NCBI RefSeq assembly: GCF_001636055.1
Contig: NZ_CP011789.1
Span: 4,774,001-4,838,000 of the forward strand
Direction: 5' to 3'
DNA length: 64,000 nt
From: Pseudomonas putida
GTDB lineage: Bacteria > Pseudomonadota > Gammaproteobacteria > Pseudomonadales > Pseudomonadaceae
The position numbers and the translations under genes are program-made. The notes under the pieces were generated by a model. That model was given only the letters and a program-made list of their open reading frames with translations. It did no database searches and was not told the origin of the DNA. The first letter of the stretch is position 1; each line of letters starts with the position of its first letter. This document shows, piece after piece, positions 27,100 to 34,649 of the stretch.

Positions 27100-27522
27100 C
27101 TAATGCACCGAAGGCAGCAGGCCAAGCAGCCGCCGCGCCTCCTGCGAACCCTGTCCCGCCGCCAGCTCCAGCCAGTACCGCGCTTGCTCGGGATCCTGCG
27201 CCTGGCACAACCGGCCATATTCGAGCTGAGCCCGACTGTCACCGGCGCGGGCGGCCTGGCGCAGCAGCTCATGGCCGATACGCCGATCCCGCGCAGTGCC
27301 ACAGTCACGGCAGAGCATCTGCCCCAGGCGACTCTGCGCTACCACCACGCCCTGCCGGGCGGGTTGCTTGAGCATGCGCCCAGCGAGGTGCTTGACGCTG
27401 CGCTTGTCAGCCAGGCGCGGGTTGTCGAGCAGCCACAGGGCCACTTTCAGGGAAAAGCGCTTGGGAGAAACCAACGGCGCAATGGCGGGGGAACCGGCGG
27501 GGGATTTACCACGAAACTTCAT
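27100..27522 (-). CDS. Sel1-repeat protein
   Basis: 140 residues with no signal peptide and a basic N-terminus (MKFRGKSPAG). Two or three Sel1-like helical repeats occupy about 75-138 (HELLRQAARAGDSRAQLEYGRLCQAQ; EQARYWLELAAGQGSQEARRLLG). Such repeats mediate protein-protein contacts. It lies 54 bases upstream of rmuC on the same strand and may be co-transcribed. Function unknown. Confidence 0.8.
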   Translation of the reverse strand: MKFRGKSPAGSPAIAPLVSPKRFSLKVALWLLDNPRLADKRSVKHLAGRMLKQPARQGVVVAQSRLGQMLCRDCGTARDRRIGHELLRQAARAGDSRAQLEYGRLCQAQDPEQARYWLELAAGQGSQEARRLLGLLPSVH

Positions 27523-27733
27523 GACAACAGCGATGGTGATTCGAGAGGCGCGCCACTCTACTCGATTTTTTTGACAAAGGCCCGGGGCAACGTTGGGGCG
27601 TCGGAAAAAAATATTTCATGGTTCTTTTCTTGACGTTTTCACCCCAGAGAAAGGCGGTAAGTATTTTCCATGGCTAGGTGTCAGACCCTTCCGAAAACAG
27701 CTGGCACGCCCGTCCTAGAGCAAGCCCTAGGGA

Positions 27734-27802
27734 CAATCCACAGAACTTGTGGATAACTCGGTGGACAACCCCCCCTTGGCGCCCGCAAACCCCTGTGGAA
27801 TG
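27734..27802. other. Cluster of DnaA-box-like sequences
   Basis: One perfect DnaA box TTATCCACA lies on the minus strand at 27748-27756. Three relatives flank it within 70 bases: CAATCCACA at 27734-27742, TTGTCCACC on the minus strand at 27760-27768, and TGTGGAATG at 27794-27802. The chromosomal origin of pseudomonads lies by dnaA and rpmH, absent here. The sites could bind DnaA for titration or regulation, or be chance. Confidence 0.4.
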
Positions 27803-28075
27803 GGGCTTACAGTCAAACTGACGATTTTTTCACCAGCCTAAATAAGTGTTTTTTTTCATTGACTTAAGGGCTCAGTCAAGTCATTGGCGGCGCCCGGCGA
27901 AGACGTTGCAGAACAGTTACAAGTCATGCTCCAAGGGTGCACAAGTGCGCCAACAAAGTGCGCGGGCTTGCACCACGGCGGGAAAACAGCGCCGTTTCGC
28001 CGCAATTCACTTCTTCACAGATGACCTGCAAACAGAGATAATGATCGGCTTCGCTGAAGAAAAATCAAAAAACGC

Positions 28076-28478
28076 TTGCCATGCCGCAAACCTTCCAGTA
28101 GTGTGGCCGCCGTTAGTACCAAGCTGAACGTCAATTCTGGCCGCAACGTCCTTGCGAATGGCCACCCTCCCCGGGTAGCACCGCTGAAACCAGGACCGGC
28201 CCACTCGATGATTCCCTCGACGGCAACAGCCGCTCCAGCACGAATCACCTAATGACAGATTGATCGGGATCTTCACCCAGTGGCCTCGAACCTGGTCCGT
28301 GGGATGCTGCCCGCCTTCCGAAGTACCTACCAGTCAGCCCGGCGCCTTACTTGTGCTTGCGCTACCTCTGGCTGCTCTGTTCCGGTCAGGTTTTTCGCCT
28401 CCCTTAATAAAGGCGTCACCGGAACGTTTCTATTGTGCACGGATCGAATCCCGTGTCTTGAGCAGGAAATCTAAAAAA
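28076..28478 (+). ncRNA. Candidate structured 5' leader or sRNA before the DUF3509 gene
   Basis: TTGCCA (28076-28081), a 17-bp spacer and TAGTGT (28099-28104) would start an RNA near 28111, some 370 nt before the coding start. Two composite hairpins follow. The first is TGGC then CGCAA-cgtcc-TTGCG closed by GCCA (28138-28164). The second is GTTCCGGT (28379-28386) with ACCGGAAC (28418-28425), enclosing CGCCT/AGGCG. No coding frame explains them. It may be a regulatory leader or a separate small RNA. Confidence 0.45.
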
Positions 28479-28703
28479 ATGACTAATCACCATCAGATCC
28501 AGCGCGCCTTCGGCACGCTTTCTCAGGCCTTCGCCCCACTGAAGTGCCTCATCGTTGCCCCTCGCAAGGGCAGCTTCAGCTTCACCCTGGTCGACGAACA
28601 CGGCGTGGCCTGCCACACCGAGCGCCTGTATCCAGAGCAATACACCCACGCAGAGCCGCTGCAGGCGGTGATCGATCGCACCCGCCAGTCGTTGGTCGCA
28701 TGA
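28479..28703 (+). CDS. DUF3509-like small protein
   Basis: 74 residues, cytoplasmic, no cysteine cluster. The pattern AFGTLSQAFAPLKCLIV, then KGSFSFTLVDEHGVACHTERLYPEQYTH and LQAVIDRTRQSL, resembles the Pseudomonas-specific DUF3509 family. Function unknown. ATG 28479 follows an AGGAAA site and begins the family-like sequence; the frame is open 219 bases further upstream, but that part has no similar composition. A long structured leader precedes it. Confidence 0.7.
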   Translation: MTNHHQIQRAFGTLSQAFAPLKCLIVAPRKGSFSFTLVDEHGVACHTERLYPEQYTHAEPLQAVIDRTRQSLVA

Positions 28704-28742
28704 ATGAATGGGTGAGGATTCACCCCATGAATGACCGCTCTT

Positions 28743-28811
28743 GATTGCTGCCCGAAACGCTCTTTGCTTAATTGCCACAAGGCATATGGCAGAGACGCTG
28801 CGGCAGCAATC
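28743..28811. repeat. 10-bp inverted repeat around 49 bases
   Basis: GATTGCTGCC (28743-28752) and GGCAGCAATC (28802-28811) are exact inverse copies. The interior carries GCC/GGC steps that can pair further. A smaller hairpin ATGGGTGA/TCACCC (28708-28726) lies directly after the DUF3509 stop. No T run follows; role unclear. Confidence 0.4.
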
Positions 28812-28949
28812 GATTTAAAAACAGCCCTTTACACCATGATTATCACACTACACTTCAACTCGAGCGGTGTGAGCCGCTTCCGGCGGGCCTGATCATCCAT
28901 TAGCTGCCAAGCTCCAGCGCCCGTCGGCCCCTGACAGTTCGAGGGCATC

Positions 28950-29432
28950 ATGGGTATCGCTGCGAACGAGTTGAATCAATATGTGATCCGCCCCACGCTG
29001 ATCTACCTGGATCGCCATAGCGCGAGCGCCGAAGCCTTGCTGCTGGGCGTCGCAGCTAGCCAGTCCAGCCTTGGAGCAGCCCTGCATGACCGTCGCGGTC
29101 ACGGCTTGTACAGGATCGGCGAGACGCGCCATCAAACGCTCTGGGACGATTACCTGGCCCGCGATCCCGAGCTGGCGAGCCTGATACGCGGGCTTGCCAG
29201 TCAGCATGCCTTCCTTGGCGGCCCGCACTTGGAACTGACCGTCAACCTGCGCTATGCCACTGCCATCGCATGGATGCTCATCGAAGAGCAAGCCACTCCC
29301 CTACCCGCCCCCGACGATCTTCTAGGGCTCGCACGAATCTGGCGACAGACATTCCACCCGCAGGGACGCCTGCGCGACTTCACACAGGCCTGGCATTGCT
29401 GGGTAAATCCGATAATGTCCCAGGCATCTTAA
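28950..29432 (+). CDS. Uncharacterised protein with lysozyme-like sequence pattern
   Basis: 160 residues, no signal peptide or membrane helix. The first half (LLGVAASQSSLGAALHDRRGHGLYRIGETRHQTLWDDYL) has the rhythm of transglycosylase/lysozyme domains (AxQESxxG, then GLxQI). The position of the usual catalytic glutamate reads Q-S, so activity is doubtful. The later NLRYATAIAW helix fits the same fold. ATG 28950 follows GAGGG. It is upstream of fadL in the same direction, 145 bases away. Assignment is by pattern only. Confidence 0.6.
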   Translation: MGIAANELNQYVIRPTLIYLDRHSASAEALLLGVAASQSSLGAALHDRRGHGLYRIGETRHQTLWDDYLARDPELASLIRGLASQHAFLGGPHLELTVNLRYATAIAWMLIEEQATPLPAPDDLLGLARIWRQTFHPQGRLRDFTQAWHCWVNPIMSQAS

Positions 29433-29577
29433 GAACCGTCCTACAAGCAAACCGGAAAAAAGGGAATTTTGGTCGGATTGTCCTACAAAACCGCTCTATC
29501 TCCGCCGATACAGGCTATGGCGTAGTGCGTGATTTGTTGGTAGCTTTTCGCCCCGGAGATCCCAAGGAGTTCTAATA

Positions 29578-30840
29578 ATGAAAACAGTCATGCTCAAAAC
29601 CTCTCTCGGCGTCGCTATCGCGCTCGCTTCCAGCCAACTGTTCGCCAGCGGCTTCGCCCTCAACGAACAGAGCGTCAGTGGCATGGGGACAGGTTTTGCG
29701 GGTCGTTCTTCCTCTGCCGACGATGCCAGCACCATTTACGGAAACCCTGCCGGCATGTCGCGCCTCAAGCGCGAACAGATCACCGTAGGCGGCGCAGCCG
29801 TCATCGCCAAGACCGACATTTCCGGCCGCGGCAGCAACCTGGGCGGGAAAATGGACGGTGACATGGTGCCGTTCGTAGGCGTGCCCATGGGCTACTATGT
29901 CAAGCCAATCGACGATCACTGGAGCCTGGGCTTCGGCGTCTACGTGCCCTTCGGCCTGGTCACCGACTACGGCAGCAACCACGCGGCACGCTACTGGGGC
30001 AAGAAGAGCCACGTCGAAGTGGTCACCTTCCAGCCGACCGTCAGCTACGCCTTCAACGACAAGGTGTCGATCGGTTTCGGCCCGACCATCAACCGCATCA
30101 AGGGCGAGCTGGGTTCGAGCACCATCAACCCGCGCTCCCCTGGCCGCAACGATGGCGAAGTGAAGATCAAGGGTGATGACACCGCCGTTGGCTACAACAT
30201 CGGTATCCTGGTCCAGGCCACCGACCGCACCCGCCTCGGCCTGACCTACCACTCGATGGTCGACTACAAGCTCGAAGGCAAGACCAAGATCAACAACGCG
30301 TTGATCGGCCCGTTCAGCGGCAGCAAATTCGACGCCGACCTGAAGATCAAGACGCCCGAGTCGGTGGACTTCTCGGTCACCCACGAACTCGACGACCAGT
30401 GGACCCTGTACGCAGGCAGCACCTGGACCCGTTGGAGCCGTTTGAAGGACATCACCGTCACCAACGACGTCCCTGCACCGCTGGCCGGCCAGTTCGGCAC
30501 CATCAGCGAAGAGCAGAACTGGCACGACACCTGGGCTCACGCCATCGGTGCCTCGTACAAGGTGAACAAGGAGTGGACCCTGCGCACCGGCTTCACCGTC
30601 GACCAGTCGCCAACCAACAACCACGACCGCTCTCCGCGCATCCCTACTGGCGATCGCAAGATCTTCAGCCTGGGTGCCGGCTATAGCCCGACCGACGACG
30701 TGACCATCGACGTGGCCTACTCCTACCTGTGGGAAGAGGACACCAAGGTGAACCTGGCCAGCGCCACCAAAGGCACCTACCAGGCCAAGTACGAGAACAG
30801 CGCTCACGGCATCGGAGCGTCGCTCACCTACCGCTTCTGA
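29578..30840 (+). CDS. fadL: Outer-membrane long-chain fatty acid transporter (FadL/OmpP1)
   Basis: 420 residues. The signal peptide ends after A23 (SSQLFA), giving a mature N-terminus SGFALNEQSVSGMGTGFAGRSSSADD, the plug domain that starts every FadL. The conserved YGNPAGMSRL follows. The remainder alternates polar and hydrophobic residues as expected of a 14-strand barrel and ends in phenylalanine (ASLTYRF). It takes up hydrophobic compounds such as long-chain fatty acids. An AAGGAG site precedes the ATG and a strong terminator follows. Confidence 0.92.
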   Translation: MKTVMLKTSLGVAIALASSQLFASGFALNEQSVSGMGTGFAGRSSSADDASTIYGNPAGMSRLKREQITVGGAAVIAKTDISGRGSNLGGKMDGDMVPFVGVPMGYYVKPIDDHWSLGFGVYVPFGLVTDYGSNHAARYWGKKSHVEVVTFQPTVSYAFNDKVSIGFGPTINRIKGELGSSTINPRSPGRNDGEVKIKGDDTAVGYNIGILVQATDRTRLGLTYHSMVDYKLEGKTKINNALIGPFSGSKFDADLKIKTPESVDFSVTHELDDQWTLYAGSTWTRWSRLKDITVTNDVPAPLAGQFGTISEEQNWHDTWAHAIGASYKVNKEWTLRTGFTVDQSPTNNHDRSPRIPTGDRKIFSLGAGYSPTDDVTIDVAYSYLWEEDTKVNLASATKGTYQAKYENSAHGIGASLTYRF

Positions 30841-30853
30841 GTGGGTTCAGGCT

Positions 30854-30889
30854 GCATGAAAAACCGCCTTCGTGGCGGTTTTTTCATGC
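30854..30889. terminator. Bidirectional terminator between fadL and the LysR gene
   Basis: GCATGAAAAACCGCC pairs with GGCGGTTTTTTCATGC around TTCGT, with T tracts for both directions. The LysR stop codon lies inside the 3' arm. Confidence 0.85.
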
Positions 30890-31813
30890 CTGCACGCGCC
30901 AATGCTCGCCAAGGCTCGCCTGCAGGTACTCCATGAATACCCGCACTTTGGTGGTCATGGCAAAGCGATCGGCCACGCACAGGAACACATCCATCGGTTC
31001 GGTCTGCGCATAGGCCTCGCCAGGTTGGGCAGAGTCGAACAACGGCACCAACTGACCGCTGTCCAGGTGCGGACGCACAAGGAACTCGGCCAGGCGCGTC
31101 ACCCCACCATCGTTGAGCGCCATTTCCGCCAGGGCCTCGATGTCGTCGCTGATCAACACATTGTCGAACTCCGCCTCGAAGCGCATGCCATCTCGCACGA
31201 AGCCCCAGCGCAGCAGGCGACCATCGACCGGATAACGCAACACCAGGCAGCGATGATCACGCAGCGCCTCGGGCGTGGTCGGTCGGCCAGCCCTGGCCAG
31301 ATATCCCGGCGAGGCGCAACAGATGAACGGAATCCGGGCGATATGTCGCGCCAGCAGATGATCTTCCAGCTGCGGCGTGATACGCAGACTGACATCGACA
31401 TCTTCGCGGGCATGACTGACCCGGCGATCACTCGCAACCATTTCTATCGAAAGCAGCGGATAGCGTGCACTGAAGGCAGGAATCAGGGGCGCCAGGATGC
31501 GGCGCCCGAATGCCGATGAGGCGGCAATGCACAAGCGCCCCTGCGGCTCGGTATCGGGAGTGGTGACCTCCTGTTCGGCCAGGATCAGGTCACGTTCTAC
31601 GTGCTTGACCCGGCTGTAATACTGGCTGCCAGCAGGCGTGAGCGCCATGCTGCGCGTGCTGCGCGACAGCAGGCGGACCTGCAGGTGCGCCTCCAGGCGC
31701 GCCAGGTTCTGGCTGACCGCTGCCGCACTCAGGCCCAGTGTGCGCGCCGCACCGGCAATGCTGCCGGCCTCGACGACCTTGATGAAACTGCGGATGGCAT
31801 TGAGCAGATCCAT
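30884..31813 (-). CDS. LysR-family transcriptional regulator
   Basis: 309 residues. The N-terminal winged helix (MDLLNAIRSFIKVVEAGSIAGAARTLGLSAAAVSQNLARLEAHLQVRLLSRSTRSMALT) is typical of LysR regulators of the CrgA-like branch; a periplasmic-binding-like effector domain follows. It is divergent from a small DUF2798 gene 118 bases away, which it likely controls together with itself. Effector unknown. Terminates within the fadL terminator. Confidence 0.92.
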   Translation of the reverse strand: MDLLNAIRSFIKVVEAGSIAGAARTLGLSAAAVSQNLARLEAHLQVRLLSRSTRSMALTPAGSQYYSRVKHVERDLILAEQEVTTPDTEPQGRLCIAASSAFGRRILAPLIPAFSARYPLLSIEMVASDRRVSHAREDVDVSLRITPQLEDHLLARHIARIPFICCASPGYLARAGRPTTPEALRDHRCLVLRYPVDGRLLRWGFVRDGMRFEAEFDNVLISDDIEALAEMALNDGGVTRLAEFLVRPHLDSGQLVPLFDSAQPGEAYAQTEPMDVFLCVADRFAMTTKVRVFMEYLQASLGEHWRVQA

Positions 31814-31931
31814 GGCTGGGCTCTTGGGATTCGTAAGAATCTCTTTATAAAGAACTCAACCCGGCTGGTCTACAGCGCACAACTGACCATTGTTAACCTG
31901 GGCTTCTCATGTCCAACCGAGAGGCGCCCTC

Positions 31932-32189
31932 ATGACCCCTTTGCCCCAGCCACGCCGTCGCAAGCTCCGCGCCAGTGCCACACCCTATGTCTTCGCGTTC
32001 TACATGTCGGCGATCATGGCGATGCTGATGTGCTTCGTGATCACCGCTGCCACGACCGGCATCGACCAGGACTACTTGCGCAAAGTGCTCCAGGCCTACC
32101 AACTGGCGATGCCGGTGGCGTTCGTCTGCGTGCTGATGGTACGGCCCGTGGTGATGCGCCTGGTGGCCATCACCGTGCACCCGCACTGA
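31932..32189 (+). CDS. DUF2798 small membrane protein
   Basis: 85 residues with a basic N-terminus (PQPRRRKLRAS) and two transmembrane helices (YVFAFYMSAIMAMLMCFVITAATTG and LAMPVAFVCVLMVRPVVMRLVAITV), as in DUF2798 proteins. Function unknown. ATG 31932 is preferred to an in-frame codon 42 bases upstream because the conserved part starts there. It is divergent from the LysR gene, its likely regulator. Confidence 0.8.
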   Translation: MTPLPQPRRRKLRASATPYVFAFYMSAIMAMLMCFVITAATTGIDQDYLRKVLQAYQLAMPVAFVCVLMVRPVVMRLVAITVHPH

Positions 32190-32213
32190 TCGCCCGCATG
32201 AGACAGCACGGCA

Positions 32214-32765
32214 TCAGGGCTGCGAAGCAATGGCCTTCTCGATGGCCGCCCGGAACGCCGGATCATCCGGCTTGGTCAGGCTGGAGAAATTGCCGATCAC
32301 TTCGCCTCGCCGGTTCACCACATACTTGTAGAAATTCCACTTGGGTGCGCTGCTCTGCTGTGCCAGTTCGACGAACAGCGGAATCGCATCCTTGCCACGC
32401 ACCGGCTGAGTCTTGGTCATGGTGAAGGTGACACCGTAGTTGGCGTAGCAGACCTTGGCGGTCTTCTCGCTATCGGCATCTTCCTGCTTGAAGTCGTTGG
32501 AGGGCACGCCGAGCATTTCCAGCCCCTGCTCGTGATACTCCTTGTAGGCAGCCTCCAGCCCCTCGAACTGCGGCGCGAAGCCGCAGTAGCTGGCGGTATT
32601 GATCACCACCAGCGGCTTGCCAGCGTAGCGCTGGCACAGATCGACCTGGCCCTTGCCGCGTAGCTCCGGCAGGCTGCCTTGCAGCAGCGCCGGACAACCG
32701 GCGGCCCAACTGGAGGAAGTGGCCGCCAAAGCGAGCAAGGGTACTGCGAGCCAACGCGTAAGCAT
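32214..32765 (-). CDS. Exported glutathione-peroxidase family protein
   Basis: 183 residues with a signal peptide ([17 protein letters not shown]), so periplasmic. Peroxidatic C61 is in NTASYCGF, with Q94 and W143-N144 (PKWNF) completing the catalytic set; C106 may be the resolving cysteine as in thioredoxin-dependent members. It reduces peroxides, in practice probably with a thioredoxin-like donor. It is the last gene of the same-strand run MarR, MFS, 40-residue protein, peroxidase, which suggests a link to oxidative stress. Confidence 0.88.
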   Translation of the reverse strand: MLTRWLAVPLLALAATSSSWAAGCPALLQGSLPELRGKGQVDLCQRYAGKPLVVINTASYCGFAPQFEGLEAAYKEYHEQGLEMLGVPSNDFKQEDADSEKTAKVCYANYGVTFTMTKTQPVRGKDAIPLFVELAQQSSAPKWNFYKYVVNRRGEVIGNFSSLTKPDDPAFRAAIEKAIASQP

Positions 32766-32806
32766 GTTCCCAATCTCCTACAAGACAATTCCTTGCAGGG
32801 TAGCGC

Positions 32807-32929
32807 TTAACAAACGCCCATGCCCAGCTGCATCAATGCCAATCCGCCCTGATGCCAGCCCCACCAGGCGAGCGCCAGCACCAGCAGCGCACCCGCCACC
32901 AGCAGCCCGCGCAGCCAGGAGCGGTTCAT
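32807..32929 (-). CDS. 40-residue membrane protein coupled to the MFS gene
   Basis: A small ORF starting MNRSWLRG with one hydrophobic helix (LLVAGALLVLALAWWGW) and ending MQLGMGVC. Its ATG overlaps the MFS stop as ATGA, implying translational coupling, and 41 bases separate it from the peroxidase gene. Function unknown; it could be a small accessory subunit of the transporter. Confidence 0.6.
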   Translation of the reverse strand: MNRSWLRGLLVAGALLVLALAWWGWHQGGLALMQLGMGVC

Positions 32930-34128
32930 GCCGCCTTGGCCTGCAGGCGCGCAACCGGGCGTTCGCGCACCGGCCAATTGAGGGCCGCCGCCAGCAGGCT
33001 GAGCAGAATGGAGATCTGCCAGACCAGGTCATAGCTGCCCGTGCGGTCATAGACCACCCCGCCCAGCCAGCCACCGAGGAAGGCGCCAAGCTGGTGGAAC
33101 AGGAACACGATGCCCCCCAGCATCGACAGGTTACGCACCCCGAACAGGGTCGCCACCGTGCCGTTGGTCAGCGGCACCGTCGACAACCACAACAGGCCCA
33201 TGGCGACGCCGAACAGGTAGGCGCTGAATTCGGTCACCGGTGCCCACAGGAACAGCACGATCACCACCGCCCGCAGCAGGTACAGGCTGGTCAGCAGACG
33301 CGGCTTGGACATGCGCCCGCCCAGCCAGCCGGCGGTGTAGGTGCCGACAATGTTGAACAACCCGACCAGTGCCAGCACCGTGGTACCGATGGTCGCCGGC
33401 AAGTGCTGGTCGACCAGATAGGCCGGCAGGTGCACACCGATGAACACCACCTGGAAGCCACAGACGAAAAAGCCCAGGGCCAGCAACCAGAAACCGGAGT
33501 GCGAGCACGCCTCGCGCAACGCCTGGCCCAGCGTCTGCTCGCCGCCTTGACTGGGTAGCGGCCGATCGCGCAGCAGCCCGACGAAAGGCACGATCAGCGC
33601 CACCATCAAACCCAACACCAGCAACGCTGCCGACCAGCCCAGCCACTGGATCAGCCCAAGCGTACCCGGCAGCATGGCGAACTGGCCGAACGACCCCGCC
33701 GCGCTGGCGATACCCATAGCCATGCTGCGTTTCTCCGGCGGCACCGCACGGCCAACTACACCGAGGATCACCGAGAACGAGGTACCGGACAGCCCGATGC
33801 CGATCAGCAAGCCAGCACTCAGCGACAACGACCAGATCGAATCAGCCATGCCCATCAGTACCAGGCCGGCAGCGTAGAGAATGCCGCCAATGATCACCAC
33901 CCGCGCCGCGCCCAGGCGATCGGCCAGCGCGCCGGCGAACGGCTGGGCCAATCCCCAGATCAGGTTCTGCAGGGCAATGGCGAAGGCGAAGACTTCACGC
34001 CCCCAGCCAAAATCGGCGCTCATGGGGGCCAGGAACAGGCCAAAGCCGTGTCGCACACCCAGCGACAGCGCCAGGATCAGCGCCGCCCCGAGCAGCACCC
34101 AGCCACTGGTTCGCCAAACAGAAGTCAT
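32926..34128 (-). CDS. MFS transporter controlled by a MarR regulator
   Basis: 400 residues, 12 helices. It resembles the monocarboxylate/oxalate-formate branch (LSLGVRHGFGLFLAPMSADFGWGREVFAFAIALQNLIWGLAQPFAGALADRLGAARV). Substrate unknown. A perfect 16-bp palindrome, matched by another before the MarR gene, lies 32 bases upstream of its ATG. MarR, MFS, the 40-residue protein and the peroxidase follow each other on one strand. Confidence 0.88.
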   Translation of the reverse strand: MTSVWRTSGWVLLGAALILALSLGVRHGFGLFLAPMSADFGWGREVFAFAIALQNLIWGLAQPFAGALADRLGAARVVIIGGILYAAGLVLMGMADSIWSLSLSAGLLIGIGLSGTSFSVILGVVGRAVPPEKRSMAMGIASAAGSFGQFAMLPGTLGLIQWLGWSAALLVLGLMVALIVPFVGLLRDRPLPSQGGEQTLGQALREACSHSGFWLLALGFFVCGFQVVFIGVHLPAYLVDQHLPATIGTTVLALVGLFNIVGTYTAGWLGGRMSKPRLLTSLYLLRAVVIVLFLWAPVTEFSAYLFGVAMGLLWLSTVPLTNGTVATLFGVRNLSMLGGIVFLFHQLGAFLGGWLGGVVYDRTGSYDLVWQISILLSLLAAALNWPVRERPVARLQAKAA

Positions 34129-34160
34129 TGTTGTTGTCTCCTAGCCATCGCAAGGTTTGT

Positions 34161-34176
34161 GCGGGTATATACCCGC
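34161..34176. promoter_or_regulatory. Palindromic operator before the MFS gene
   Basis: Perfect 16-bp palindrome GCGGGTATATACCCGC between the end of the MarR gene and the start of the MFS gene. A near-identical copy lies upstream of the MarR gene, so both are probably MarR sites. Confidence 0.75.
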
Positions 34177-34191
34177 TTTATAGGGCACATC

Positions 34192-34596
34192 TCAGGCCAA
34201 ACGCTCCAACAAGCGAACCAGTTCATCACGCTGCCTCTCGCCCAGATGCTCGACCAACTGTAGCTGAGCCTGCTCCCAGGCAGGATACGCGGCAGCCAGG
34301 CAGGCCTTGCCTGCCTCGGTCAGGCACACCAGGCGATTGCGCAGGTCACTGCCTTCGCCAAGCGTCACCAGCCCGTCAGCTTCCAACACACGCAGGTTGC
34401 GGCCCAGGGTACTGCGATCCAGACCCATGGCCTCAGCCAGGCTGGTAATGCTCGGCTGGTCGAGCCGCTGCAGATGACGCAACAAGGAAAACTGCGCGAC
34501 ATTGATCCCGAAATCCGCCAAGGCTTCGTCGTAATGTCGGCTCACCCCACGGGCGGCACGACGTAGATGGGTGCAGATGCATTCACTGGTCAACAT
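34192..34596 (-). CDS. MarR-family regulator with N-terminal cysteines
   Basis: 134 residues. Winged helix: QFSLLRHLQRLDQPSITSLAEAMGLDRSTLGRNLRVLEADGLVTL, then the wing GSDLRNRLVCLTEAG. The start MLTSECICTHLRRAARG carries two cysteines in helix 1, where redox-sensing MarR proteins of the OhrR type have their peroxide-reactive cysteine. ATG 34596 was chosen because the next upstream ATG would lie across the operator. It likely represses itself and the MFS gene; release by oxidants is inferred. Confidence 0.88.
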   Translation of the reverse strand: MLTSECICTHLRRAARGVSRHYDEALADFGINVAQFSLLRHLQRLDQPSITSLAEAMGLDRSTLGRNLRVLEADGLVTLGEGSDLRNRLVCLTEAGKACLAAAYPAWEQAQLQLVEHLGERQRDELVRLLERLA

Positions 34597-34600
34597 AAAT

Positions 34601-34616
34601 GCGTGTATATACCCGC
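34601..34616. promoter_or_regulatory. Palindromic operator before the MarR gene
   Basis: GCGTGTATATACCCGC, one mismatch from the perfect palindrome at 34161-34176, placed four bases upstream of the MarR start codon. Likely autoregulatory. Confidence 0.75.
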
Positions 34617-34649
34617 ACCTTGGAAGTTGCAAGAAGTTTCTGCGCCTGC

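Larger units (their letters stand above)
27523..28478. other. Long gene-poor region
   Basis: No convincing protein gene in 956 bases; the short frames here have atypical composition and no recognisable family. The left part is AT-rich, with T tracts at 27567-27572 and 27849-27856. It contains a DnaA-box-like cluster (27734-27802) and, from about 28076, a promoter followed by hairpins leading to the DUF3509 gene. Confidence 0.6.

Noticed and set aside
27734..27802. Chromosomal replication origin
   Set aside because: DnaA-like boxes alone, with no dnaA, dnaN, rpmH or gidA genes nearby; kept only as a weak DnaA-binding candidate.
28007..28276. Minus-strand open frames of 77-89 residues
   Set aside because: Odd composition, no family resemblance, and they lie over the candidate leader RNA with promoter on the other strand.
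28434..28456. T-arm-like hairpin CACGGATCGAATCCCGTG
   Set aside because: Resembles a tRNA T arm, but no acceptor, D or anticodon arms surround it.
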